From contig CASDZP010000003.1 of assembly GCA_949285535.1 (NCBI GenBank), positions 57,200-121,199 on the forward strand: a DNA stretch of 64,000 nucleotides, read 5' to 3'. Each line of letters starts with the position of its first letter. The first letter of the stretch is position 1. Shown here in pieces: positions 26,963 through 34,686 of this stretch. The notes under the pieces are model-generated. The model did not search any database. It had not been told where the DNA came from and was given only the letters and a program-made list of their open reading frames with translations. The translations under genes and the position numbers were made by a program. The DNA comes from an uncultured Alistipes sp. Lineage in GTDB: Bacteria > Bacteroidota > Bacteroidia > Bacteroidales > Rikenellaceae.

Positions 26963-28084
26963 TTAGTTTTCCTGATCGTCGCTTTTCGAGTCGCCATACT
27001 GGCTCATAAGTGTCTCTACCCTCTCGATTGACTCGTCGAGACGGCTTTCGGAAATCTTGCCCGAGCGAACCAGACGGCAGATGGCGTCGATTGCCTCTTT
27101 GGAAACGGGGTCGGTATGTCCGGGAATGTTGCTGCTCAATATAATAAGGTCTATGCCTGCGTTTATAGCCAGTTCGAGCGACTTTTCGAGCGTGTAGTTC
27201 TCGGATATCGCCTTCATGTGCATGTCGTCGGTAATGACAACACCGTTCCAGCCCAACTGGGTGCGGAGCAGTCCGTCGATTGTCTTTTTGGACAGAGTGG
27301 CGGGATAGACGGGGTCTATTTTTGAGTTGAAAAGGTGCCCCACCATGACCATGTCGCACATGCCGTTGTCAATCAGTTTCTTGAACGGGATAAGCTCGCG
27401 TTCGCTCCATGAGTTTGTCACGTCGGTGAATCCTTTGTGCGAATCGACCTGCGAACTGCCGTGTCCCGGGAAATGTTTGAGTGATGTGACAACGCCTTTT
27501 TTATGGTGTTCGCCGATTATTATCGAGGCGTGGCGGGCAACGGTCTCCTCGTTGTCGGAGTATGAACGTTCCACTTTGCCTATAACGGGACACAGAGGAT
27601 TGACATCGACATCGACACAAGGAGTGAAATTGACGTTGAAACCTGCGTCAGATACCGCTCCCGCTATTACCGCGCCATATTTTCTCGTGGTGTCGGTGTT
27701 GTTTATCTTTCCTATACGTTCCGCCGAAATCATTGTCGGGAAGCCGTATTTTGTTTTCAGACGGTTTACACGTCCGCCCTCCTGATCGACCGACACGATG
27801 AACGAACTTCTGCCTGCGTAATCTCTCAAATCGCGGCACAGTCTGCCGAGACGTGCTTTAGAGTCGTTGCAGTCGGTAACTGGGCAGATGTTATGTTCAA
27901 AAAGAATGATACCCGCCACGCCTCTGTCGATGTCGGCTTTGACTGCGGCGTTTATCGTGTTGCCGCGCATACCCACTATAATCATGCGCGCCGCTTTCTG
28001 TTCGAGTGTCAGCGAGTCGCTCTGCCCGAAAGAGAGGGTAGGGAAGAGCCCTATTATTGCCATTATGGCAAGAAATTTTTTCAT
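26963..28084 (-). CDS. Glycoside hydrolase family 3 beta-N-acetylhexosaminidase (NagZ-like)
   Basis: 373 residues with a signal peptide (GLFPTLSFGQ), so exported, unlike the cytoplasmic NagZ of enterobacteria. Single GH3 barrel: SFIVSVDQEGGRVNRLK, the diagnostic SLKHFPGHGSSQVDSH with the Asp/His general acid pair of this subfamily, and nucleophile loop GVVITDDMHMKAI. Predicted to release N-acetylglucosamine from peptidoglycan fragments or glycans. Lies 56 bases downstream of rsmE on the same strand and may share its mRNA. Confidence 0.88.
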   Translation of the reverse strand: MKKFLAIMAIIGLFPTLSFGQSDSLTLEQKAARMIIVGMRGNTINAAVKADIDRGVAGIILFEHNICPVTDCNDSKARLGRLCRDLRDYAGRSSFIVSVDQEGGRVNRLKTKYGFPTMISAERIGKINNTDTTRKYGAVIAGAVSDAGFNVNFTPCVDVDVNPLCPVIGKVERSYSDNEETVARHASIIIGEHHKKGVVTSLKHFPGHGSSQVDSHKGFTDVTNSWSERELIPFKKLIDNGMCDMVMVGHLFNSKIDPVYPATLSKKTIDGLLRTQLGWNGVVITDDMHMKAISENYTLEKSLELAINAGIDLIILSSNIPGHTDPVSKEAIDAICRLVRSGKISESRLDESIERVETLMSQYGDSKSDDQEN

Positions 28085-28140
28085 TGTTTATCTCTGTTTT
28101 TGGTTTTATCTCTCGATTATACGTTTTTAGGTCTCTTTGT

Positions 28141-28845
28141 TTATTGGTTTATCAGCGACACGGTCATGACGGCAGACAGAGCCGCTGTCTCCGTACGCAG
28201 GCGGCTTTCGCCGAGCGATACCGATTTGAATCCCGCCTTTTTTGCTTTGGCAACCTCTTCGTCCGAGAAATCGCCTTCTGGACCAATCAACACCACGCAC
28301 GGACGTCCTTTCTCGACGACATCTTTAAGCAATCGTTTGTCTTCCGACGGGTCACAATGGGCTATCGCCTTAACGGCATCGCCGAAATTTCTCGTTATGA
28401 AATCATCGAAACCGCACATCGGTTCAACTTCGGTGAGAGTGAATTTGAGCGACTGTTTCATAGCTGAAACTGCAATCTTTTTCAGGCGCTCCTCTTTTAT
28501 CACGCGTCTCTCGCTGTGGTCGCACAACAGCGGAACAATGCCTTTGCAACCCACCTCTACGCTCTTTTCCACAAACCACTCGAAACGGTCGATGTTTTTT
28601 GTCGGGGCGCACGCAACAATAAGGTCGGGGAACTCTCTTTCGACAATTTCTCTATTTACAATCTCCACAACGGTCGATTTACGGTCGATAGAGACGATTC
28701 GACCCTCGAAACGACCTCCTTTACCGTCTGTAAGGGTGAGTATGTCGCCCACTTTCGAACGGAGAACTTTTGAGCAGTGCGCCGACTCCTCTTCAGAGAG
28801 AGAATAGTGGTCCGCTGATATGTCAGGGGCATAAAAAAGTTGCAT
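28141..28845 (-). CDS. rsmE: 16S rRNA m3U1498 methyltransferase
   Basis: SPOUT-class methyltransferase that methylates N3 of U1498 in 16S rRNA with S-adenosylmethionine. 234 residues, normal length. N-terminal PUA-like part (HYSLSEEESAHCSKVLRSKVGD), then the trefoil-knot motifs VVLIGPEGDFSDEE and SVSLGESRLRTETAALSAV that form the SAM site. Confidence 0.94.
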   Translation of the reverse strand: MQLFYAPDISADHYSLSEEESAHCSKVLRSKVGDILTLTDGKGGRFEGRIVSIDRKSTVVEIVNREIVEREFPDLIVACAPTKNIDRFEWFVEKSVEVGCKGIVPLLCDHSERRVIKEERLKKIAVSAMKQSLKFTLTEVEPMCGFDDFITRNFGDAVKAIAHCDPSEDKRLLKDVVEKGRPCVVLIGPEGDFSDEEVAKAKKAGFKSVSLGESRLRTETAALSAVMTVSLINQ

Positions 28846-28862
28846 ATCTTTATTTTTATTTC

Positions 28863-28870
28863 TATTTTTG
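28863..28870 (+). promoter_or_regulatory. Promoter-like box before the structured 28891-29003 region
   Basis: TATTTTTG matches TAnnTTTG, within a T-rich stretch where chance matches are more likely. It would start transcription just before the folded region at 28891-29003. Confidence 0.35.
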
Positions 28871-28890
28871 TTAGATTTTAAAAGTTAATT

Positions 28891-29003
28891 AAACCTTTTT
28901 GTGCTGTTTTGAGAGATATAGGACTCTACGGACAGCGATTCAATCGCCTGACCGAGAGAGCCGCTATCGGGATATATTCCCGATGCGGCACAAAAGGTTT
29001 TTC
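28891..29003 (+). ncRNA. Candidate structured RNA or leader upstream of the M3 peptidase gene
   Basis: No gene fits here, but the RNA would fold strongly. The ends pair (AAACCTTTTTGTGC near 28891-28904 with GCACAAAAGGTTT at 28988-29000, one bulge), followed by a T-run. Inside are GCGATT-C-AATCGC and a long hairpin GCCGC-T-ATCGGGA / TCCCGAT-GCGGC ending at 28989. The layout of a closing stem, inner hairpins and U-tail resembles a small RNA or a terminating leader. I match it to no named family. Confidence 0.4.
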
Positions 29004-29077
29004 GGCTTTTGTGGCGATGGCTTTAACAAGATTTAAAGAACTTCTTAATTTTCAAAAATAACAAAAATTTCAATAAC

Positions 29078-31183
29078 GTGAAAAAACTTACACTGATGGC
29101 TCTGTCCGCCGCTACTTTGTTGTCCGTATCGTGCGGCAACGAGTCTGCCGACGTCAACAAGGAGAATCCCTTCTTTGTCGAGTGGTCAACACCTTTCGGT
29201 ATGCCCCCCTTTGACAAAATCGAGAACAAACATTTCATTCCCGCCTTTGAGGAGGGTATAAAACGTCACAACGCCGAGATTGACGCTATCGTCAACAATC
29301 CTGACGCCCCGTCGTTCGAGAACACAATACTGCCGTTGAGCGAGGGTAACGAGTTCACCTCGCGCGTCAGCGGCGCGTACGGCGCTCTCACCTCTTCGAT
29401 GATGACCGACGAGCTGAAGGATATTCAGAAACAGGTCTCTTCGATGATGACGCGCCACAGCAACGAGGTAAACCTTAATGACAAACTCTTCTCTCGCGTG
29501 AAGGATGTATATGAGAAACGTTCTACAATGGGACTCGACTCATTGCAGCTCCGTCTGGTCGAAAAGACCTACAAACGTTTCGTCCGTAACGGTGCGGCTC
29601 TGCCCCTGAACAAGAAAAACAAACTCAAAACAATAAACGAGCAGCTTTCAGACCTCTCGCTTCGTTTCGGCAACAACCTGCTCAAGGATATGAACACCTT
29701 TTATATAACCGTGACAGATACGGCTTCACTTGTCGGAATGCCCGCCACGGCTGTCGAGTCGGCAAAGAAAGCCGCTACCGACAGAGGTGTCGAAGGTTGG
29801 GTATTCACTCTCGACAAATCGAGCATGCTTCCCTTCCTTCAGTACTCTCCCGACGAGGCTAAAAGAAAAGAGCTCTACATGGGTTATCTCAACCGTTGCA
29901 ACTACGGTAACGAGACTGACAACAAAGACATCATCGACTCTATGGTGAACCTTCGTCAGCAGCGTGCCGAACTTCTCGGATATAAGGATTACGCCTCTTA
30001 TGTGCTCGAGGATAACATGGCGAAAAATTCGGAGAATGTCTATGCGCTTCTCAACAAGATATGGACTCCCGCCCTCAACCGTGCCAAAGACGAGCTTGCC
30101 AAGATGAAGAAAATCAAGGCGGACGAGGGTAAGGGCGACCAGTTCAACAGCTGGGACTGGTGGTATTACGCCGAAAAATTGCGTAAGGCTGAGTATGACC
30201 TCGACGAGAGCCTTATCCGTCCCTACTTCTCGATAGACAATGTCCGTGAGGGTATCTTCACCGTTGTCGGCAACCTTTACGGCATCACTTTCAAAGAGGT
30301 TGAGGGCGCGCCCGTTTACAGCGACGAATGCCGTGTGTTCGAGGTGTTCGACAATGACGGTACGCATCTTGGAGCCGTTGTCCTCGACATGTATCCCCGT
30401 AGCGGAAAACGTGTCGGTGCATGGTGCTCAAGCTATCGCTCACAGAGCTATAAGGACGGTTTGCGTGTCGCCCCCATCTCAACGGTTACATGCAACTTCA
30501 CACGCCCCACTTCCGATACTCCCGCCCTTCTGTCGATAGACGAGGTGGAGACATTCTTCCACGAGTTCGGCCACGCTATTCACGGTCTTGTCTCTGATGT
30601 CCGCTATCAGGGTCTCAAAGGCACTCCGCGCGACTTCGTAGAGCTTCCCTCACAGATTATGGAGAACTGGGCTACACATCCGCAGGTGTTGAAACTCTAC
30701 GCGAAACACTATCTCACCGGTGAGACCATTCCCGACGAGCTTATCGTCAAGATAAACAACAGCTCTCTTTTCAACAAAGGATTCATCACAACCGAGCTTA
30801 TCGCCGCATCGCTTCTCGATATGGATTATCATACTCTCGGCAAGGTCGGTAACATCGATGTTCTCGAGTTCGAGAAAGAGTCCATGACAAAACGCGGACT
30901 TATTCCCGAGATAGAGCCCCGCTATCGCTCTACATATTTCCAGCACATATTCAACGGCGGTTATGCCGCGGGATATTACGGTTATACATGGTCACAGGTA
31001 CTCGACGCCGACGCTTTCTCTGCGTTCGTCGAGACAGGCAATATCTTCGACCCCGCTACTGCGGCTCGTTTCCGTCAGCTTCTCGAAGTGGGCGGCAGCT
31101 ATGACGAGGCTGAAACTTACGCCAAATTCCGTGGTCACGCTCCCGAAGAGACTGCGTTGATGAAACGTCTCGGTCTCGAATAA
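29078..31183 (+). CDS. dcp: M3 family zinc metallopeptidase (peptidyl-dipeptidase Dcp-like) lipoprotein
   Basis: Zinc peptidase cleaving dipeptides or short oligopeptides. 701 residues, standard for M3. Starts at GTG (29078) followed by KKLTLMALSAATLLSVSC: a lipoprotein signal, so this copy is exported, not cytoplasmic. The zinc site HEFGH begins at His495 (FFHEFGHAIHGLVSD), followed by ELPSQIMENW with the third ligand. The C-terminal GGYAAGYYGYTWSQVLDADAF is typical of Dcp/oligopeptidase A. Its codons are C- and G-ending, unlike the AT-rich genes downstream. The terminator at 31196-31248 follows. Confidence 0.93.
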   Translation: MKKLTLMALSAATLLSVSCGNESADVNKENPFFVEWSTPFGMPPFDKIENKHFIPAFEEGIKRHNAEIDAIVNNPDAPSFENTILPLSEGNEFTSRVSGAYGALTSSMMTDELKDIQKQVSSMMTRHSNEVNLNDKLFSRVKDVYEKRSTMGLDSLQLRLVEKTYKRFVRNGAALPLNKKNKLKTINEQLSDLSLRFGNNLLKDMNTFYITVTDTASLVGMPATAVESAKKAATDRGVEGWVFTLDKSSMLPFLQYSPDEAKRKELYMGYLNRCNYGNETDNKDIIDSMVNLRQQRAELLGYKDYASYVLEDNMAKNSENVYALLNKIWTPALNRAKDELAKMKKIKADEGKGDQFNSWDWWYYAEKLRKAEYDLDESLIRPYFSIDNVREGIFTVVGNLYGITFKEVEGAPVYSDECRVFEVFDNDGTHLGAVVLDMYPRSGKRVGAWCSSYRSQSYKDGLRVAPISTVTCNFTRPTSDTPALLSIDEVETFFHEFGHAIHGLVSDVRYQGLKGTPRDFVELPSQIMENWATHPQVLKLYAKHYLTGETIPDELIVKINNSSLFNKGFITTELIAASLLDMDYHTLGKVGNIDVLEFEKESMTKRGLIPEIEPRYRSTYFQHIFNGGYAAGYYGYTWSQVLDADAFSAFVETGNIFDPATAARFRQLLEVGGSYDEAETYAKFRGHAPEETALMKRLGLE

Positions 31184-31195
31184 ATATCTATACAT

Positions 31196-31248
31196 AAAAA
31201 ACATTCGCATGCGAGGTCGAAAATAGGCTTTGTATGCGAATGTTTTTT
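31196..31248 (+). terminator. Terminator after the M3 peptidase gene
   Basis: Ten-base perfect stem ACATTCGCAT (31201-31210) / ATGCGAATGT (31234-31243) with A-run before and T-run after, so possibly bidirectional. The remaining 31249-31470 holds no gene I can support. Confidence 0.8.
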
Positions 31249-31470
31249 GTTGTTTGTTATTCTGGATGGTGCATCTGAGTTTGGTTACGGGTGTCGTGCG
31301 GCAGATAAATACTAACGTTGAAATGATTGTGTAATTGTTTTATGTGTTTGCGCCATTCTCGATTGAAATTTTTATGCCGAACAGCTTGATTTTGATTCGA
31401 TATTTTTATATATTTACGCATGGCGTTTCTTTTGGAAAAAGCACTGCCGAAATTAAGAATGTCAATTGTG

Positions 31471-31478
31471 TAAATTTG
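31471..31478 (+). promoter_or_regulatory. Promoter -7 box of the lipoprotein gene at 31517
   Basis: TAAATTTG, 38 bases before the start codon; no clear TTTG at -33. Confidence 0.5.
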
Positions 31479-31516
31479 CGCAAGGACGTTGTTTTTTAAT
31501 TTTAAAACTTGAACTT

Positions 31517-32035
31517 ATGAAGATGAAATCACTTGTGTTTGGACTGATTGCAACGGTTGCACTGACCGTGTCATGCAGCAACGGGCAAAAGATTGAGACG
31601 TGGGATCCCGTCCTGTTTGAGTATGTGGGTGCACCGTTTTTGACGCAACCGACAAAGTTTATTGAGTTCAGTGGTCCTTTTGCTGACGGGAAAAATAACG
31701 ATGGAATAGTTTTTTTCTTTGAGACGGAGAATCATGACCAGAGCCGTAAGTATGTTGAAAAGTGTATCAAGGGGCTTGTGAAATATGCGGACAACGTATA
31801 TGACTTGTCAGAATATTATCGTTCCGGTGGAAAACTGACATACGAAAGATTACAGAAAAACATCATTGATAAGGATGATGTACGTATTAGCGGTTCGCAA
31901 TGGGGAGGAGCGTATCGTTGCAGTGTTGCATATTCTAAAGACGGTAAGTATTTCAAGTTTACAGGAGGATATCAGGTGTACAACAATCATAAAAGGGCAA
32001 CTTGCACGATTGGAGTTGTTCCTCTGACATTTTGA
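31517..32035 (+). CDS. Small lipoprotein of unknown function
   Basis: 172 residues from the ATG at 31517 (MKMKSLVFGLIATVALTVSC), giving a clear lipoprotein signal; an earlier in-frame ATG at 31466 lies upstream of the promoter box and would bury the signal. The mature part has no motif I recognise. It is a mixed alpha/beta region with KFIEFSGPFADGKNNDGIVFFFE and a C-terminal tail of strands (FKFTGGYQVYNNHKRATCTIGVV). Lower GC than the peptidase gene before it. The 33-base perfect hairpin at 32105-32176 follows. Confidence 0.6.
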   Translation: MKMKSLVFGLIATVALTVSCSNGQKIETWDPVLFEYVGAPFLTQPTKFIEFSGPFADGKNNDGIVFFFETENHDQSRKYVEKCIKGLVKYADNVYDLSEYYRSGGKLTYERLQKNIIDKDDVRISGSQWGGAYRCSVAYSKDGKYFKFTGGYQVYNNHKRATCTIGVVPLTF

Positions 32036-32104
32036 GGCTTTATTGACGAACCGTATGGAATTTATATACGGAACATATTCGCATTTGTAATATTTGCAGA
32101 CAAG

Positions 32105-32176
32105 GACATACGACCCATTACATAAGACAGGGTGCTTTATATGAAGCACCCTGTCTTATGTAATGGGTCGTATGTC
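32105..32176. repeat. Perfect 33-base inverted repeat with 6-base loop
   Basis: Arms 32105-32137 and 32144-32176 are exactly complementary along all 33 bases (outer end GACATACGACCC, inner end GGTGCTT); loop TATATG. It lies between two convergent genes but has no T-tract, and its length far exceeds the window's terminators (about 10-16 base stems). It may be a two-way terminator, a folded RNA element or a small miniature-element remnant. Confidence 0.9.
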
Positions 32177-32225
32177 TTTAGTGCATCTATCTGAAAATTC
32201 CGATAAATTTTAAATTTGAAACTGG

Positions 32226-33338
32226 TTAATCGTTACGTTTGACTACCTGCCAATATCCACCTTTGTCGGGACCGATTCGTTTTAACACTCCGTCGGCTTT
32301 CAATTTGGCTGTCTGTTTTTCTATTGCTTTGGGCGTTACCCCTATCAGTTCGGCGAGCATTGCTGTACTGAGTGTTCTGTCATGTGATAGCAATTCGATA
32401 ATTTTCTCCCTACTTTTCGGTCTTTTCTCCCTACTTTTTGAGATTTTCTCCCTACTATTTCGGTCTCCCTTTTTATTTTCGGCATCAGTATTATTGGTGT
32501 CAGCATTATCGGTGTCGACATTATCGGTGTCGGCATTATCGGTATTAATATTATCGGTATCAATAGATTTTAAATAATTGTCGATGTCGAAAGAGAGGTT
32601 TTTAATCATGACAGAGGTCATGAATTTCCTAAATATGTTCAAATCGTCGTTCTCACGCGTCTCTACCAACGCTTTGATGTACTCCTCCTTGTCTTCCGTC
32701 AGTATTTTTACAGGAATCAGATTAAACTCGAATTGAAGCATATTCATGATAAGGCGTGCCATTCTACCGTTTCCGTCAGCCCACGGATGTATCGTTACTA
32801 AATGATAATGAGCGTCAAAGCTGAGTTCGTATAGTTGTGCTACGCTTTTGACAGCATGTTTTTTGCGTTCGCTGTTTATACGGATACAAAATTCCGCAAG
32901 TTTCGACGGAACTTTACTGTAATTCATATACGATTTACCCCCGACACCAGCCGTTACGTTCAAAAGTCTCAAGTCTCCTTGTGCTGACGAAAAACTTCCC
33001 AAAGCGGTGTTATACTCCTGTCCCGTGTTTTTCATTACAAGTGCGGAGAGTTTTTTGAGAAGGTCGACCGTGATGTCGGTGTGGGCATGAGCAAGTTTTA
33101 CGGCTGTCTCATAAGCATTTCTAAGGTCGAGATTCATGTTTTGTTCCGTAATACTCTTGCCTTTAATACTGATGCCTTGGTCGAACATTATTTGATTTTC
33201 GAGTTCTGTAATTGTAGAACCCTCAATAGCCGTGGAGTGGGTAATAAGCGAGTACAAATAGAACTTGTCGTGGTCTATTTGCTTGTCTATCTCTAATTTA
33301 CGATAGAGTGATACCAACTTCTCGAGTTCTGTTTGCAT
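32226..33338 (-). CDS. Fic family AMP-transferase with winged-helix C-terminus
   Basis: 370 residues. N-terminal inhibitory helix motif STAIEG (35-40) marks a self-inhibited Fic of the class with an N-terminal inhibitor. The Fic core has the full active-site motif HPWADGNGRMAR at 184-195, so AMPylation of a protein target is expected. Residues 260-283 are a TDN/ADT low-complexity linker from five 15-base DNA repeats, then three SREK units (295-312) from 21-base repeats, then a winged-helix DNA-binding domain (313-370, STAMLAELIGVTPKAIEKQT). Such Fic-HTH proteins are common in Bacteroidales; targets are unknown. The region looks mobile or variable: AT-rich and repeat-laden. Confidence 0.88.
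   Translation of the reverse strand: MQTELEKLVSLYRKLEIDKQIDHDKFYLYSLITHSTAIEGSTITELENQIMFDQGISIKGKSITEQNMNLDLRNAYETAVKLAHAHTDITVDLLKKLSALVMKNTGQEYNTALGSFSSAQGDLRLLNVTAGVGGKSYMNYSKVPSKLAEFCIRINSERKKHAVKSVAQLYELSFDAHYHLVTIHPWADGNGRMARLIMNMLQFEFNLIPVKILTEDKEEYIKALVETRENDDLNIFRKFMTSVMIKNLSFDIDNYLKSIDTDNINTDNADTDNVDTDNADTNNTDAENKKGDRNSREKISKSREKRPKSREKIIELLSHDRTLSTAMLAELIGVTPKAIEKQTAKLKADGVLKRIGPDKGGYWQVVKRND
32402..32455 (-). repeat. Three GTAGGGAGAAAA repeats, 21-base period, inside the Fic gene
   Basis: TTTTCTCCCTAC on the + strand at 32402, 32423 and 32444, exactly 21 bases apart; on the coding strand they encode the SREK units. The same motif occurs upstream in non-coding DNA. Confidence 0.9.
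32490..32564 (-). repeat. Five tandem 15-base repeats inside the Fic gene
   Basis: Units of the ATTATCGGTGTCGGC type at 32490, 32505, 32520, 32535 and 32550. They encode the Asn/Asp/Thr linker. Copy-number change would keep the frame and alter only linker length. Confidence 0.9.
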
Positions 33339-33382
33339 GTTTTTATCTTTTTATAAATATCGTTTTTTACTGCTTTAGTGGG

Positions 33383-33413
33383 CTTCTCCCTACTTTGGGG
33401 GCTTTCTCCCTAC
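33383..33413 (-). repeat. Two GTAGGGAGAAA-type repeats upstream of the Fic gene
   Basis: CTTCTCCCTAC at 33383-33393 and CTTTCTCCCTAC at 33402-33413, about 20 bases apart, in the Fic leader. Confidence 0.85.
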
Positions 33414-33542
33414 CTTTTGTTGAGGTGTATGTGGCTTTATGGCATAATTAAAAAGAGAAATTATGAGACGGTGTACGGAATAGAGTTATCTTACGCCGTT
33501 TTTCAAATATTTCCTTTTTCTCTATTTTCTACAAAGATATAC

Positions 33543-33596
33543 TTTTCTCCCTGCTTTTTGAGATTTTCTCCCTACCTTTTATGGTTTTCTCCCTAC
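33543..33596 (-). repeat. Three GTAGGGAGAAAA-type repeats, 21-base period
   Basis: TTTTCTCCCTGC/TAC at 33543, 33564 and 33585, the same 21-base spacing as inside the Fic gene although this stretch is not part of a credible gene. Confidence 0.88.
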
Positions 33597-33795
33597 TTTT
33601 TTGAATGTATATAGCTTTATGAGATGATAAAAAAGTAGAGATTATGAGACGGTGTACATAAATGGGGTTGTCGACGGAATAAGAAAATATGAAAAGTACG
33701 GAAAAACAACGGGCGTACGACAATCCCATTTATGTACTTCGGCTCATATTTTTCCTAAAACCGCTTTTGTCGGAGATTGTTACGCGAAATATTCA

Positions 33796-33803
33796 TATCT
33801 TTG
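33796..33803 (+). promoter_or_regulatory. Promoter -7 box of engB
   Basis: TATCTTTG, about 90 bases before the start codon; TTG at 33777-33779 could be -33 at short spacing. Confidence 0.5.
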
Positions 33804-33894
33804 TCACGAAGTGACAGCGGATAATCTTTTAAAGATGATTATTCGGTTATGTGTGTCGGTCACTTGATTGTGTAACGGTTTCTAATCGGTCGGT

Positions 33895-34497
33895 ATGATT
33901 GTAAAAAAAGCGGAGTTCGTTTGCAGCAGCGCAAAGATAGGGCAGTGCCCCAAAGGCGATATACCCGAGTTCGCCTTCATAGGTCGTTCGAATGTGGGTA
34001 AGTCATCGCTCATAAACATGCTTTGCGGTGTGAAAGGATTGGCGAAAGTGTCGGCTACACCGGGCAAGACGCAACTCATAAACCATTTTATTGTCAACGA
34101 CTCGTGGTATCTGGTCGATTTGCCCGGATACGGATATGCCCGTGTATCCAAAAACACCCGCAGCGGATTCTCGAAACTGATAACAGACTATACAACCAAG
34201 CATGAAAACCTCTGCCTGCTTTTTATTCTCATAGACAGCCGTCTCGAACCGCAACGCATAGACCTTGAGTTTATCGACGCCATGGGACAGGCGGAGGTGC
34301 CTTTCGTACTTGTATTCACAAAAAGCGACAAGCTCTCTGCGACGGCTCTCAGACGAAATATCGAAAATTATAAAAAGACACTCGCCGAAAAATGGGCGGA
34401 ATTGCCGCTCTTTTTTGTTACGTCATCCGAAAAACGTGTCGGTCGCGACGAAATTCTTGATTTTATCGAAAATACCTTAAAAGAGGTGTCGGAGTGA
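33895..34497 (+). CDS. engB: Ribosome biogenesis GTPase EngB/YsxC
   Basis: Essential GTPase needed for 50S subunit assembly. 200 residues, normal size. G1 GRSNVGKSS, G2 TPGKTQ, G3 DLPGYGYARV and G4 TKSDK are in order. Single gene with its own upstream promoter box; prs follows on the same strand but with its own promoter. Confidence 0.96.
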   Translation: MIVKKAEFVCSSAKIGQCPKGDIPEFAFIGRSNVGKSSLINMLCGVKGLAKVSATPGKTQLINHFIVNDSWYLVDLPGYGYARVSKNTRSGFSKLITDYTTKHENLCLLFILIDSRLEPQRIDLEFIDAMGQAEVPFVLVFTKSDKLSATALRRNIENYKKTLAEKWAELPLFFVTSSEKRVGRDEILDFIENTLKEVSE

Positions 34498-34582
34498 GTT
34501 TGCGCCGTGTCGGAAAGACCTGTTCTGCGGGCATCGGTGAGAAAAATGAGAAAAAAGATTCTTTATTTTCAATACAAAAGAT

Positions 34583-34590
34583 TACCTTTG
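34583..34590 (+). promoter_or_regulatory. Promoter -7 box of prs
   Basis: TACCTTTG, with a leader of about 90 bases to the prs start. Confidence 0.6.
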
Positions 34591-34686
34591 CGAAGATAAT
34601 CGCACTTGTCCGTTCGGTTTGTCGTCGGGCATAGGGTGTCTTTGAAGACGCCGAAGAGAGTGTAATAATAAAACAGACCTTGTAAA

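Larger units (their letters stand above)
33339..33894. other. Repeat-rich intergenic region between the Fic gene and engB
   Basis: 556 bases without a supportable gene. It holds two clusters of the 12-mer TTTTCTCCCTAC (33383-33413 and 33543-33596). Two diverged copies of a longer segment follow the clusters, at about 33414-33473 and 33597-33660, sharing GCTTTATG and ATTATGAGACGGTGTAC. The engB promoter box and the small palindrome GTCACGAAGTGAC (33802-33814) are at its right end. A 66-codon - strand frame at 33529-33729 only reads through repeat copies and is probably not a gene. Confidence 0.75.

Noticed and set aside
26690..27359. - strand frames across the riboswitch and hexosaminidase 3' end
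   Set aside because: They overlap a clear riboswitch and the real GH3 frame; basic, motif-free translations.
27893..28807. 304-codon + strand open frame
   Set aside because: Spans antisense to both the GH3 hexosaminidase and rsmE; a shadow frame.
28891..29003. Signal-recognition-particle RNA
   Set aside because: The conserved GGAAGxAGCA-type domain is absent.
33529..33729. 66-codon - strand frame with SREK-like units
   Set aside because: Its SREK content comes only from the 12-mer repeats; no start context, no conserved body. Treated as repeat DNA.
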